DNA from: Neobacillus sp. PS2-9
Lineage (GTDB): Bacteria > Bacillota > Bacilli > Bacillales > Cytobacillaceae
Direction: 5' to 3'
Assembly (NCBI RefSeq): GCF_030915525.1
Contig: NZ_CP133269.1
Span: forward strand, 521,001-585,000
DNA length: 64,000 nt
Below are positions 42,534 to 51,160 of this stretch, piece after piece. The notes below the pieces were generated by a model that was given only the letters and a program-made list of their open reading frames with translations, was not told where the DNA came from and did not search any database. The position numbers were made by a program, and so were the translations under genes. Each line of letters starts with the position of its first letter. The first letter of the stretch is position 1.

Positions 42534-42555
42534 TAAAAACAACGAAACCGGTTCC
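42505..42555 (+). promoter_or_regulatory. Promoter of the sucrose operon and LacI operator 1
   Basis: TTGACA (42505-42510), 18-bp spacer, TATAAT (42529-42534); the -10 box overlaps the regulator's stop codon. GAAACCGGTTCC at 42544-42555 follows at the expected start of transcription. Confidence 0.75.
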
Positions 42556-42560
42556 AAACG

Positions 42561-42616
42561 AGAGAACCGTATCACTTGGTCACAAGCGGATTCGGTTTCT
42601 CTTTTCATTTCATATT
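42561..42616 (+). terminator. Terminator-like hairpin in the sucrose operon leader
   Basis: AGAGAACCG (42561-42569) pairs with CGGTTTCTCT (42593-42602, one bulge), followed by TTTCATTTCATATTTTTT. It could be a weak terminator for the regulator or an attenuator of the operon. Confidence 0.45.
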
Positions 42617-42631
42617 TTTTTAACAAAAAAC

Positions 42632-42643
42632 GGAACCGGTTCC
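42632..42643. promoter_or_regulatory. LacI operator 2
   Basis: Perfect 12-bp palindrome GGAACCGGTTCC, 88 bp (centre to centre) from operator 1. Confidence 0.8.
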
Positions 42644-42676
42644 ACAAACGAAAGTTTTTTATTTTTGCGCCAAAAT

Positions 42677-42688
42677 GGAACCGGTTCC
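42677..42688. promoter_or_regulatory. LacI operator 3
   Basis: Second perfect GGAACCGGTTCC, 45 bp from operator 2 and 37 bp before the PTS start codon. The spacing allows looping by a repressor tetramer or two dimers. Confidence 0.8.
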
Positions 42689-42724
42689 TAAAACCGAATC
42701 CAAACAAAAAAGAGAGGGATTAAG

Positions 42725-44176
42725 ATGGATCATAAGAAAATTGCACGGGAAGTACTCGATGCTATTGGTGGTCAGGAAAACTTAGCAGCTGCAGCGCATT
42801 GTGCCACACGTCTACGTTTAGTTTTACAAGATGAATCAGCCGTGAATCAAGCAGCGTTGGATCAAATGGACGCAGTGAAGGGGACCTTTTCGACGGGAGG
42901 TCAGTTTCAAATTATTTTAGGTTCGGGAACGGTGAACGAGGTCTATAAGCACTTGGCAGCGATGTCAGGTCAAACAGAAATGTCCACGAGTGATGTGAAA
43001 GACGCGGCGTCGAAGAAACTGAATCCGATTCAGCAATTTGTCAAAATGCTGTCAGACATTTTCGTTCCGATTATCCCAGCAATTGTCGCTGGCGGTTTAC
43101 TCATGGGGATCAACAATATTTTAACAGCCCCAGACTTGTTTATTGAGGGAAAATCCTTAGTGGATGCCAATCCGGAAATGGTGGATTTAGCGGCACTCAT
43201 TAATACTTTTGCCAATGCAGCCTTTGTCTTTTTACCGATATTAATTGGATTTTCAGCCACGAAGCGGTTTGGCGGAAATCCGTTCCTTGGCGCGACACTT
43301 GGAATGCTGATGGTTCACCCAGACTTGTTAAATGGGTACGGCTACGGTGCTGCGTTACTGAAACATGAAGTTCCTGTTTGGAAAATTTTTGGCTTAGAAA
43401 TTGAAAAAGTAGGCTATCAGGGAACCGTTCTTCCGGTCCTTGCCGCGTCATTTATTTTAGCAAAAATTGAAACCTACCTGCGGAAGGTTGTCCCATCTGC
43501 TTTAGACAATCTATTAACCCCGTTATTCTCGATCTTTATTACCGGGATTTTAACGTTCACTTTAGTGGGACCGCTTACACGATCAGCTGGTAATCTATTA
43601 ACAGATGGAATCGTTTGGTTGTATGACACAACTGGGATCATTGGCGGAATTATCTTTGGCCTGCTTTATGCTCCGATTGTTATTACAGGTATGCATCATA
43701 GTTTTATAGCAGTAGAAACACAATTGCTAGCCGATGTAGCCAAAACAGGTGGATCATTCATTTTCGTTATTGCGGCGATGTCTAACATTGCGCAAGGTGC
43801 TGCGACACTGGCCGTGCTTAAGACGACGAAAAATGCAAAAATCAAAGGAACGGCTTCCGCAGCGGGAATCTCTGCGTTGTTAGGAATTACAGAGCCTGCC
43901 ATGTTTGGAGTGAACTTAAAGTTACGCTATCCATTTATCGGGGCGATTTCGGGTTCTGCCGTCGGATCTGGCTTTGTAACGATGTTCAAGGTGAAAGCGA
44001 CGGCGTTAGGAGCCGCTGGAATTCCAGGAGTGATCTCCATTCGCCCGGATACGATTATTTCTTATATTATCGGTATGGCTATAGCATTTGTCGTCGCCTT
44101 TATTGTCACGATTGTTTTAGCAAAAAGGAACGAAAAAAAGGGCATGAAACAATCATCTGACCAAAGAGCAGCATAA
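42725..44176 (+). CDS. PTS sucrose-type EIIBC component
   Basis: 483 residues behind AGAGAGGG. EIIB domain (about 1-85) with the phosphorylated Cys26 in AAHCATRLRLVL, and EIIC domain (about 105-470) with ten or so membrane segments including PIIPAIVAGGLLMGINNIL, GMHHSFIAVE and GISALLGITEPAMFGVNLKLRYPF. The pattern is of sucrose EIIBC (ScrA/SacP); no EIIA is fused, so one encoded elsewhere must serve. Imports sucrose as sucrose-6-phosphate for the hydrolase downstream. Confidence 0.85.
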   Translation: MDHKKIAREVLDAIGGQENLAAAAHCATRLRLVLQDESAVNQAALDQMDAVKGTFSTGGQFQIILGSGTVNEVYKHLAAMSGQTEMSTSDVKDAASKKLNPIQQFVKMLSDIFVPIIPAIVAGGLLMGINNILTAPDLFIEGKSLVDANPEMVDLAALINTFANAAFVFLPILIGFSATKRFGGNPFLGATLGMLMVHPDLLNGYGYGAALLKHEVPVWKIFGLEIEKVGYQGTVLPVLAASFILAKIETYLRKVVPSALDNLLTPLFSIFITGILTFTLVGPLTRSAGNLLTDGIVWLYDTTGIIGGIIFGLLYAPIVITGMHHSFIAVETQLLADVAKTGGSFIFVIAAMSNIAQGAATLAVLKTTKNAKIKGTASAAGISALLGITEPAMFGVNLKLRYPFIGAISGSAVGSGFVTMFKVKATALGAAGIPGVISIRPDTIISYIIGMAIAFVVAFIVTIVLAKRNEKKGMKQSSDQRAA

Positions 44177-44183
44177 TAAAAAA

Positions 44184-44207
44184 GAGGAGAATCCCGTGAT
44201 TCTCCTT
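44184..44207 (+). other. Hairpin between PTS and hydrolase genes
   Basis: AGGAGAATC (44185-44193) pairs with GATTCTCCT (44198-44206), loop CCGT; no T-run follows. Probably an mRNA-processing or stability element and not a terminator. Confidence 0.5.
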
Positions 44208-44229
44208 TCTGTATTAGGAGTGTATCAGC

Positions 44230-45717
44230 ATGGAATGGACAAAAGAGCAACGATACAGAAGCATGGACGATGTGAACGAAGAGGAAATTCAAGGGTTAGC
44301 GAAACTCGTGAATCAATGTCCGTGGCGTCAGGCTTTTCATATTCAGCCGGTGACAGGATTGCTAAACGACCCAAATGGCTTTAGTTATTTTAATGGGGAA
44401 TATCACTTATTCTATCAGTGGTTTCCACTCGGTCCGGTTCATGGGTTGAAGCATTGGTACCATACGAAGTCTAGAGACCTTGTGCATTGGGAAGAGGTCG
44501 GAATGGGCATTGCGCCGTCGAATGAGTTTGATCGTCATGGGGTGTATTCCGGAAGCGGCATTGAGCACGAGGGAAAATTATACTTACTATACACGGGTAA
44601 CACTCGCGATGAACAGTGGCACCGACACCCGTATCAATGTCTGGCAGTGATGAATCCGGATGGAAGCATCGAGAAAATGGATGCGCCGGTGATTGGCGAG
44701 GTTCCAAATGGCTATACCGACCATTTTCGTGATCCAAAGGTGTGGAAGCAGGGGGATTCCTTCTTTGTAGTGATTGGGGCGCAAAGGGAAAATGAAACGG
44801 GGTGTGTCGTTTTATATCACTCTTCGGATTTGAAAAATTGGCATTTTGCAGGCGAAGTGAAGACTGGCTTAGGTGAAGACTTCGGTTATATGTGGGAATG
44901 TCCGGATTATTTTGAGTTGGACGGGCAAGGCGTGCTCCTTTTCTCTCCACAAGGGTTACAAGTGGAAGGCGACCACTATCAAAATATATATCAATCAGGG
45001 TATGTCATTGGAAGTCCTATAGATTTAGAGAATAACGAACTAAAACATGGAGCTTTTCATGAGTTGGATCGCGGGTTTGATTTTTACGCACCGCAAACGA
45101 CGGTGGATCCCGAGGGACGTCGGATTTTAGTTGGATGGATGGGTTTGCCGGAGATTGACTATCCGACTGATATAAATGGCTGGGCGCACTGTTTAACCCT
45201 TCCTAGGGAACTTTCGGTTCGTGAAGGAAAGCTGATTCAGCAGCCAGTCACTGAGCTTGAATTACTTCGCGGTAAAAAGGTGGAAAACAGCCAAACGGTC
45301 GTGAATGAACATGTTGCTTTAAAGGATTTTGAGGGAGGCATGTATGAGCTTCTTGTGGATTTCTCTGATTTTACTGCCGAGGAGTTTGGTTTGGAGCTCA
45401 GGGTCGGTGAAGATGAGAAAACCGTCATTAAATATGATGCAGTGGAGAATAAGGTTGTGTTTGATCGGACGCAATCCGGCGAAGCCTTTGCTGAGGAGTT
45501 TGGTACCGTTCGAAAATGTACGTTGGACGCTGAGACGATTTCGTTCCGAATTTTTGTGGATGTTTCCTCTGTTGAGGTGTTTGTAAATGATGGAGAGGAA
45601 GTTTTTACAGGAAGGATTTTCCCTAGTGAAAATAGTAACGGAATCCGTGTGTTTGCTCGTGGGGGCCAAACGAAGGTAACGGCGGTTAAATGGGAGATTA
45701 AAGAGGGACAGAGGTGA
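44230..45717 (+). CDS. Sucrose-6-phosphate hydrolase (GH32)
   Basis: 495 residues, AGGAG 9 bases upstream. GH32 five-blade propeller (about 35-340) with nucleophile Asp47 in LLNDPNGF, transition-state Asp in FRDPKV (about 163) and acid/base Glu in WECPDYF (about 219), then a beta-sandwich (about 350-495). It splits sucrose-6-phosphate to glucose-6-phosphate and fructose. Operon position between the sucrose PTS and a fructokinase supports this over a levanase role. Confidence 0.9.
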   Translation: MEWTKEQRYRSMDDVNEEEIQGLAKLVNQCPWRQAFHIQPVTGLLNDPNGFSYFNGEYHLFYQWFPLGPVHGLKHWYHTKSRDLVHWEEVGMGIAPSNEFDRHGVYSGSGIEHEGKLYLLYTGNTRDEQWHRHPYQCLAVMNPDGSIEKMDAPVIGEVPNGYTDHFRDPKVWKQGDSFFVVIGAQRENETGCVVLYHSSDLKNWHFAGEVKTGLGEDFGYMWECPDYFELDGQGVLLFSPQGLQVEGDHYQNIYQSGYVIGSPIDLENNELKHGAFHELDRGFDFYAPQTTVDPEGRRILVGWMGLPEIDYPTDINGWAHCLTLPRELSVREGKLIQQPVTELELLRGKKVENSQTVVNEHVALKDFEGGMYELLVDFSDFTAEEFGLELRVGEDEKTVIKYDAVENKVVFDRTQSGEAFAEEFGTVRKCTLDAETISFRIFVDVSSVEVFVNDGEEVFTGRIFPSENSNGIRVFARGGQTKVTAVKWEIKEGQR

Positions 45718-45721
45718 CAGA

Positions 45722-46684
45722 ATGGGAAAGCTTTTTTCGATTGGTGAAATGTTAATCGATTTTATTCCTCTTCAAAAGGGAGCGGCCTTAAAGGATGTGG
45801 TTGCGTTTGAGAGAGCGCCAGGGGGTGCACCGGCCAATGTGGCTGCGGCCGTTGCCAAATATGGGCAGAAAGCAGCGATGATTTCGAAAGTAGGGAACGA
45901 TGCGTTTGGCGACTTTTTAGTCGAGAAGCTTGTCGAGGCGGGTGTGGAGACGGACAAAATTTACCGGACGGGGGAAGCGAATACTGCCTTGGCTTTTGTC
46001 TCGTTAAAAGAAAACGGGGAACGTGATTTCTCGTTTTACCGGAATCCTTCGGCTGATTTGCTGTTGAGCGAGGAAGAAATCGAGCTGGATTGGTTTCAAG
46101 CGGGGGATATCCTCCACTTTTGCTCGGTTGATTTAGTGGAAAGCCCGATGAAGCAGGCGCATACGAAAGCCATCGAGGCGGTTTCTGCTGCGGAAGGCTT
46201 GGTCAGTTTTGACCCCAATGTGAGGCTTCCGCTTTGGGATGACCCAGAGGACTGTCGGAAGGCCATTCTCGAATTTATACCGGCAGCTGACATCGTCAAG
46301 GTGTCGGATGAAGAGCTTTCGTTTATTACGGGAATACAAGGGGAGTTCGATGCGATTCAATCGTTGTTCGTTGGAAACGTGAAGGCCGTCGTTTACACAA
46401 AGGGCGCGGCCGGAGCGGATTTGTATTTAAAGGATGAGATCTTTAAATCGAGCGGATACACGGTGGAACCGGTGGATACAACCGGAGCAGGGGATGCTTT
46501 CATTGGTGGATTTTTATATCAATTGCTAGAATTACAGGCAAACCCGGGTAACGTGGAAGAAGTACTTAGAAGAAATGCAGCCGATATCCTCCGATTTGCG
46601 AACTCAAGCGGCGCCCTCACCACAACAGGAAAAGGAGCAATCTCCGCGCTGCCGAGCAAAGAAGAGGTGGAGAGCCTAATATAA
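45722..46684 (+). CDS. scrK: Fructokinase (PfkB/ribokinase family)
   Basis: 320 residues, 4 bp after the hydrolase. PfkB marks: GEMLIDFIP, APGGAPANVAAAVAKYGQKAAMISKVGNDAFG and the anion-hole/base motif VDTTGAGDAFIGGFL (base Asp about 251). It phosphorylates the fructose released by the GH32 enzyme. The last gene of the sucrose operon, closed by a 44-bp palindrome. Confidence 0.85.
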   Translation: MGKLFSIGEMLIDFIPLQKGAALKDVVAFERAPGGAPANVAAAVAKYGQKAAMISKVGNDAFGDFLVEKLVEAGVETDKIYRTGEANTALAFVSLKENGERDFSFYRNPSADLLLSEEEIELDWFQAGDILHFCSVDLVESPMKQAHTKAIEAVSAAEGLVSFDPNVRLPLWDDPEDCRKAILEFIPAADIVKVSDEELSFITGIQGEFDAIQSLFVGNVKAVVYTKGAAGADLYLKDEIFKSSGYTVEPVDTTGAGDAFIGGFLYQLLELQANPGNVEEVLRRNAADILRFANSSGALTTTGKGAISALPSKEEVESLI

Positions 46685-46690
46685 ATTTTT

Positions 46691-46736
46691 GGGGGACAGT
46701 CCCCCGGCGCTTTAACGCAGCGGGGGACTGACCCCC
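46691..46736. repeat. 44-bp palindrome, probable bidirectional terminator
   Basis: GGGGGACAGTCCCCCGGCGC and GCGGGGGACTGACCCCC arms with one mismatch (ACTGAC), then T6, between convergent fructokinase and GGDEF genes. Confidence 0.85.
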
Positions 46737-46750
46737 TTTTTTGTTGCCTA

Positions 46751-47776
46751 TTAAGCTACTGTATTTCTCCCGTTATTTTTCGCTTGGTATAAGGCTTTAT
46801 CGGCTAATTCTAGTAATTCCAGGGGATTCTTATCTTTGGTGGGAATTAGGGAAGCCACGCCAAAGCTCATGGTTACCGAGTTATTGATCTTAGACCATTC
46901 ATGAGGAATGTTTAATTGCTCAACTTCTTGTCGGATTCTTTCTGCTAGGAAACGAGCTTCATGTGCATCCTTTTTTGGCAGGATAATGGCAAATTCCTCG
47001 CCCCCATATCTTGCACAGATGGCCTCATACGAATTCATAATATCCTTGACCCGATTGGATATATCTATTAAACACTGATCCCCCAATAAATGACCGTAGT
47101 GATCGTTGTAGCATTTAAAATAATCGACATCGAACAAAATGACTGAAAGAGAGTTTTTGCTTTTATAGAGGGACTGCCAATAATAATCCAGCATCTTATC
47201 AAAATACCTTCGATTAAATAAGGAGGTTAACCCATCCACATTTGAAAGGTATTCTAGCTTTTTCTCCAGCTCCTTGCTTTTTGTAATGTCATTTCGAATG
47301 ACAATATATTGAAATGGCTTATTATTTTTATCTAAAAATGGAACAATCGTTGTAGATGTCCAATAGTATGTACCACTTTTTGTTTTATTTCTAATTTCTC
47401 CACTCCATACTTTTCCTTGAGTAACAGTAGTCCAAAGATCTCTAATAAATTCTTTGGAATGATAGCTGCTATTTAAAATTCGCATGTTTTTTCCTTTTAG
47501 TTCTTCAAAGGAGTATTCGGAAAGGCGGCAGAATTTCTCATTCGCATATAAGATATTGGCCGATTTATCGACGATTTGAACAAGATTGGACTCGTCTAAG
47601 GCAAATTTTAAATCCTGAAGATCTTTAAGGGTATCCAGATAATTTTTTTCAAATTCATTCTGATGCTTATTATTAGGACTAATTTTATCTAGAAATTTAT
47701 TTTTAATATAAAATGTAAAGAATAACGCTACCACTGTAATAAGAGAAGTATCTATTACCTCATGATAAAAGCTCAT
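46751..47776 (-). CDS. Diguanylate cyclase (membrane helix, PAS, GGDEF)
   Basis: 341 residues; the second of two adjacent ATGs (47776) is better spaced from AAGGGG. One N-terminal membrane helix (about 9-27), a PAS domain (about 55-165: NILYANEKFCRLSEYSFEELKGKNMRILNSSYH), then GGDEF (about 175-340) with VDGLTSLFNRRYFD, DVDYFKCYNDHYGHLLGDQCL and active ARYGGEEFAII. The RxxD inhibitory site is absent before GGEEF (SYEAIC). It should make cyclic di-GMP in response to a PAS signal. Stands alone; the gene-free 490 bp upstream hold a 10-mer array. Confidence 0.9.
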   Translation of the reverse strand: MSFYHEVIDTSLITVVALFFTFYIKNKFLDKISPNNKHQNEFEKNYLDTLKDLQDLKFALDESNLVQIVDKSANILYANEKFCRLSEYSFEELKGKNMRILNSSYHSKEFIRDLWTTVTQGKVWSGEIRNKTKSGTYYWTSTTIVPFLDKNNKPFQYIVIRNDITKSKELEKKLEYLSNVDGLTSLFNRRYFDKMLDYYWQSLYKSKNSLSVILFDVDYFKCYNDHYGHLLGDQCLIDISNRVKDIMNSYEAICARYGGEEFAIILPKKDAHEARFLAERIRQEVEQLNIPHEWSKINNSVTMSFGVASLIPTKDKNPLELLELADKALYQAKNNGRNTVA

Positions 47777-47948
47777 CATTGTACCCCTTCACATGCTCTT
47801 GAATGATTAAATTGGTAAGAAAGACCTAATTACTATTTTAAAAGTAAAGACATTGAATATGTATTGTCCATTTTATGACAATTTTTTCGAGAAGTATTAT
47901 ATTATTCTTTGCCTAAGAATTGCTTAACAGTGGGTGGGTGTTGTAATT

Positions 47949-48041
47949 GGCGAGTAAATGGAGAAAATGACGAGTAAAGTTTTGATGTTGACGAGTAATT
48001 TATGAATTTAGACGAGTAAAAGATCTAAAGTGACGAGAAAA
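47949..48041. repeat. Second TGACGAGTAA array, five copies, period 20-21 bp
   Basis: Copies start at 47949 (GGCGAGTAA), 47969, 47990, 48011 and 48032 (GACGAGAAA). Same word and period as the array at 24556. It lies in the gap 47777-48266, which otherwise shows only AT-rich spacer and a GATTAGTATAG motif at ~48073. Confidence 0.85.
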
Positions 48042-48266
48042 GCAGTAATATAGATATTTCTCCCGTTTTTAATTAATCGTTTGATTAGTATAGTCCATAT
48101 GGAATGGTGATGAACTTGTTTTTTATGCATGAGTAGACAGGAAGGGCAAGATCGTTTGCTGAAAAATGGTAAAACACAATATATTTTAAGAAGGAAATGT
48201 AAAACCAAAGTTGAATCCTAAATAATGAATAACTAGCAAATGTCAAATTTAAGGAGACATCTTACT

Positions 48267-48560
48267 ATGACCAATCCGAATAAGAATCAAAAGGTTTGCA
48301 GCAAAGGCCATACCTATTATAAGAGTAGCGATTGTCCAACCTGTCCTATTTGTGAGAAGGAGCGTAAACCTGAAAGAGGGTTTCTTGCATTGCTATCAGC
48401 ACCGGCAAGACGGGCCTTGGAAAACAATGAGGTGACTACTCTAGAGAAGCTATCAACCTATAGTGAAAAGGAAATATTGCAGTTTCATGGTGTGGGACCG
48501 GCTTCGTTGCCCAGACTTAGGGCGGCTTTGAAGGAACTAGGATTATCCTTTAAAGGCTAA
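48267..48560 (+). CDS. Small protein with zinc-ribbon start and RNA polymerase alpha-CTD-like domain
   Basis: 97 residues from ATG 48267 behind AAGGAGA. Cys residues in KVCSKGHTYYKSSDCPTCPICEK suggest a small zinc ribbon (about 9-32). The rest (about 40-95: LSAPARRALENNEVTTLEKLSTYSEKEILQFHGVGPASLPRLRAALKELG) is the helix-hairpin-helix of the alpha C-terminal domain. Such stand-alone proteins are common in bacilli and probably bind DNA or RNA polymerase; the role is not known. Confidence 0.75.
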   Translation: MTNPNKNQKVCSKGHTYYKSSDCPTCPICEKERKPERGFLALLSAPARRALENNEVTTLEKLSTYSEKEILQFHGVGPASLPRLRAALKELGLSFKG

Positions 48561-48605
48561 TTTTGGGGTTACTCATAATCACTATACCTACAGGGGGAGA
48601 TTTAT

Positions 48606-48983
48606 ATGCCATTAAAAGTAGGAGATATCATTACGTTTGAACGGATTTTTACGGTAAGGGATGTTGAGTTATTTTCGGAGGTATCAGGTGATGAAGGAAT
48701 TCATCATATAATCCCAGATGAACAGGGAAGGCTTGTCGTGCAAGGGCTGTTGACTGCAACACTACCGACAAAAGTAGGTGGGGATCATAACGTACTGGCC
48801 CGAAATATGAATTTTGAGTTTTTGCGACCTGTGTTCACGGGGGATACCATCATTTGTGAAGTTACAATTGAAAAATATGAACGGCAAGAGAATAATAGAA
48901 CGGCTATTATTGCGTCTTTTTTATGTAAAAATCAGAATGAAAAAGAGGTCTTAAAAGGTGATTTTTCGAGGGTAATTCTATAA
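48606..48983 (+). CDS. Hotdog-fold MaoC-like dehydratase domain protein
   Basis: 125 residues behind AGGGGGAG. MaoC/FAS1-type hotdog pattern: VGDIITFERIFTVRDVELFSEVSGDEGIHH, LVVQGLLTATLPTKVGG, NMNFEFLRPVFTGDTI. The catalytic Asp/His of R-hydratases is expected in SGDEGIHH, where the usual spacing (D-x4-H) is roughly kept. It may be an enoyl-CoA hydratase or thioesterase-like protein. No fatty-acid genes are near. Confidence 0.7.
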   Translation: MPLKVGDIITFERIFTVRDVELFSEVSGDEGIHHIIPDEQGRLVVQGLLTATLPTKVGGDHNVLARNMNFEFLRPVFTGDTIICEVTIEKYERQENNRTAIIASFLCKNQNEKEVLKGDFSRVIL

Positions 48984-48998
48984 ATTTATAAATTCAAA

Positions 48999-49042
48999 GG
49001 GAACAGTCCCCAACCGCTTTAAAGCGACGGGGGACTGTCCCC
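48999..49042. repeat. 44-bp palindrome, probable bidirectional terminator
   Basis: Left arm GGGAACAGTCCCCAACCGC has two differences; right arm GCGACGGGGGACTGTCCCC is normal. Between convergent genes. Confidence 0.8.
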
Positions 49043-49050
49043 ATTTTTCA

Positions 49051-50070
49051 CTATGATTTCTTGGCCAGGGATTTTCTATCAATGGTTTCGGGTTGTTTTT
49101 CTAACCAGCCGTGTTTCACGAGGATGGTGTAACAGAAGGTGCCGGCCTCCATGGCGTGGGTGAATACTTTATAGTAGTTTAGCATGATATCCGACCGTAA
49201 GCTGGAACCCAATGCTGCCCCATAATATGACAGAGCTGCATTAACCAAAAACGCTGCGTGAAACATCATCAGTTTGTCCGAAAATGGACTGATGGTTGAA
49301 TCTGTAATCTCTACATCCCACTTTTCGGGAATAGGTAGATGATCTTGTTTTAAGATAGCGTCAAAGCTATCCGCATCTTTCCCCGCCAATTTCACGTTTT
49401 TTATCATAAAATTTCGAACGTCTTCCGATTTTGCTACCTGACTAAAAGCAATACTTAACGACCGGATAAATCCAGTTTTTTTTGAATTAAAGAAAAGGGT
49501 GCTGATTTCGGAACTATTCAGTGGTCTTTTGTCTCCGATTAAATTATCAATGATTCCTGTTGATTCAACAAACTCCGGTCCATGCGGGGAAGGAATGGAG
49601 GGAACGCTTGAAAATTTCGGTTGATCTTTCGCCAGTTGCTGGATTTTTTGGAACAACTCGTTCGTTTGTCTCGTACATTCAAAAAAGTAATTTTGAAGGT
49701 CCTGTCGCTCTAAGGTTGTAATTGCTAAGCTATACGCTGGTAACCCGTGTAGGCTCATAATATAGGAGTAAAAAAGGATAAATTGATCAGAAAACAGACG
49801 CGGGGCATTCAAATTGACGTCCGCCTCTGTAAAGCCGATTGGCACTTGGAAATGAGCACTCCTCAAGAATTCGGTGATTTTCTTGATGTGGGTCTCGGAT
49901 AATCGTAAAGATATTTCAATTATTTCCTTTATGTCTTTGTGTTCAACAATTTTGAGAAAATATTTGTACATACAGATGGCCATGCTGTCGCCCATATATT
50001 GGAGCCAAAGAGCAGAAACCTCTGAGACCGTTAAGAAATTAGTCTTCGTTTTCTTATTAAAAATCCCCAA
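49051..50070 (-). CDS. DUF3231 family protein (two repeats)
   Basis: 339 residues from TTG 50070, 8 bases after GGAGG; a 5-codon longer TTG start would include that ribosome site. Two homologous helical halves (about 1-165 and 175-335), each ferritin-like in pattern: LTVSEVSALWLQYMGDSMAICMYKYFL and LNSSEISTLFFNSKKTGFIRSLSIAFSQ. DUF3231 proteins are found in spore formers, and several are made in sporulating cells. Biochemical role unknown. Confidence 0.8.
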   Translation of the reverse strand: MGIFNKKTKTNFLTVSEVSALWLQYMGDSMAICMYKYFLKIVEHKDIKEIIEISLRLSETHIKKITEFLRSAHFQVPIGFTEADVNLNAPRLFSDQFILFYSYIMSLHGLPAYSLAITTLERQDLQNYFFECTRQTNELFQKIQQLAKDQPKFSSVPSIPSPHGPEFVESTGIIDNLIGDKRPLNSSEISTLFFNSKKTGFIRSLSIAFSQVAKSEDVRNFMIKNVKLAGKDADSFDAILKQDHLPIPEKWDVEITDSTISPFSDKLMMFHAAFLVNAALSYYGAALGSSLRSDIMLNYYKVFTHAMEAGTFCYTILVKHGWLEKQPETIDRKSLAKKS

Positions 50071-50151
50071 AAGGAATGCCTCCAATTATTGTTTAGGTTT
50101 CTTTTATTGTTATTTTAAGATTATCGGAGAAAAAGTATACATAAAGAGTTT

Positions 50152-50195
50152 GGGGACAGACCCCCAGCGCTTTACAGCAGCGGGGGACTGTCCCC
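50152..50195. repeat. 44-bp palindrome
   Basis: GGGGACAGACCCCCAGCGC and GCGGGGGACTGTCCCC arms, in the gap between divergent DUF3231 and MBL-fold genes, so here it cannot be a terminator for either. Confidence 0.8.
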
Positions 50196-50295
50196 TTATT
50201 TTTGTTAACAAGTGTACTTCTACTTTTATGATTGATATAATTTGAATATTATGAATATATTTTAATGACTTTGTAATAGGTTGGGAGAAGAGTTC

Positions 50296-51123
50296 ATGTT
50301 TATGAAGAAGAATTTTGAGCAAAAGAGTGTGAATGGGGTGCAGATGGGTAATGGAACCCTATGTTTCCAAAGTGTGAAGTTAAATGTTCATTGCTTTTTC
50401 ATTGATGGTGTTTTAATTGATACTGGAGCAAAGTCACTGGAAAGGTTTTTTACGTCATATTTTAAGCAACTTGATATTGATCAAGTAGTGATCACCCACT
50501 TTCATGAAGATCATACAGGCTGTGCCTCCTTCCTGCAGAAAGATCTCCAGGTTCCCCTTTTCATGGATGGCATCATGCTTGAATCCTGCATGAAGAAGGC
50601 TGATTATCCATTATATCGTCAACTGTTTTGGGGAAGGCGTAGACCCTTTCGCGCAGAACCAATTGGTGAAACTTTTCATTCACAAAATGCCACGTGGCAG
50701 GTAATCAAAACACCAGGCCATTCCATTGATCATCTTGCATTTTTAAATGAAGCAACAGGTCAGCTCTTTACGGGAGACCTTTATTGTCAGGAAAAAACAA
50801 AGGTTGTTCTTAGAGAGGAAAATATCCCTGTGCTTATCGAATCATTAAAAAAAGTCTTAACTTATGATTTTGATGATGTGTTTTGCAATCACGCAGGATA
50901 TTTAAGCAATGGGCGTACAGCGTTAAAGAGAAAGCTGGAATATCTGCTGAATCTGCAAGGAACGATTTTAAAGCTTCATGATGAAGGAAAGAACCCAGAC
51001 GAGATTAATCATACTTTGTTTCCAAAAAAATACCCTATTATGTCTTTTTCCTCGGGAGAATGGGACTCCATCCATATTGTACATTCCATTATTAAACAAA
51101 AAGATAAAACGCTAATTTCATAA
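50296..51123 (+). CDS. Metallo-beta-lactamase fold hydrolase
   Basis: 275 residues from ATG 50296, with GGGAGAAGAG upstream. The MBL metal motif is VITHFHEDHTG (HxHxDH, about 68-78), with later His in KTPGHSIDHLAF (about 149), Asp in LFTGDLYC and a final His in CNHAGY. All metal ligands of the glyoxalase II-like class are present. The substrate is unknown; the long C-terminal part (about 200-275) resembles the winged-helix-like end of some MBL hydrolases. Confidence 0.85.
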   Translation: MFMKKNFEQKSVNGVQMGNGTLCFQSVKLNVHCFFIDGVLIDTGAKSLERFFTSYFKQLDIDQVVITHFHEDHTGCASFLQKDLQVPLFMDGIMLESCMKKADYPLYRQLFWGRRRPFRAEPIGETFHSQNATWQVIKTPGHSIDHLAFLNEATGQLFTGDLYCQEKTKVVLREENIPVLIESLKKVLTYDFDDVFCNHAGYLSNGRTALKRKLEYLLNLQGTILKLHDEGKNPDEINHTLFPKKYPIMSFSSGEWDSIHIVHSIIKQKDKTLIS

Positions 51124-51160
51124 TGTCTGTAAAAATTATTGTTAATCCAAAATTAAAAGG

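Noticed and set aside
42505..42723. 72-codon frame in the sucrose leader
   Set aside because: Covers the promoter, operators and a hairpin, all non-coding signals.
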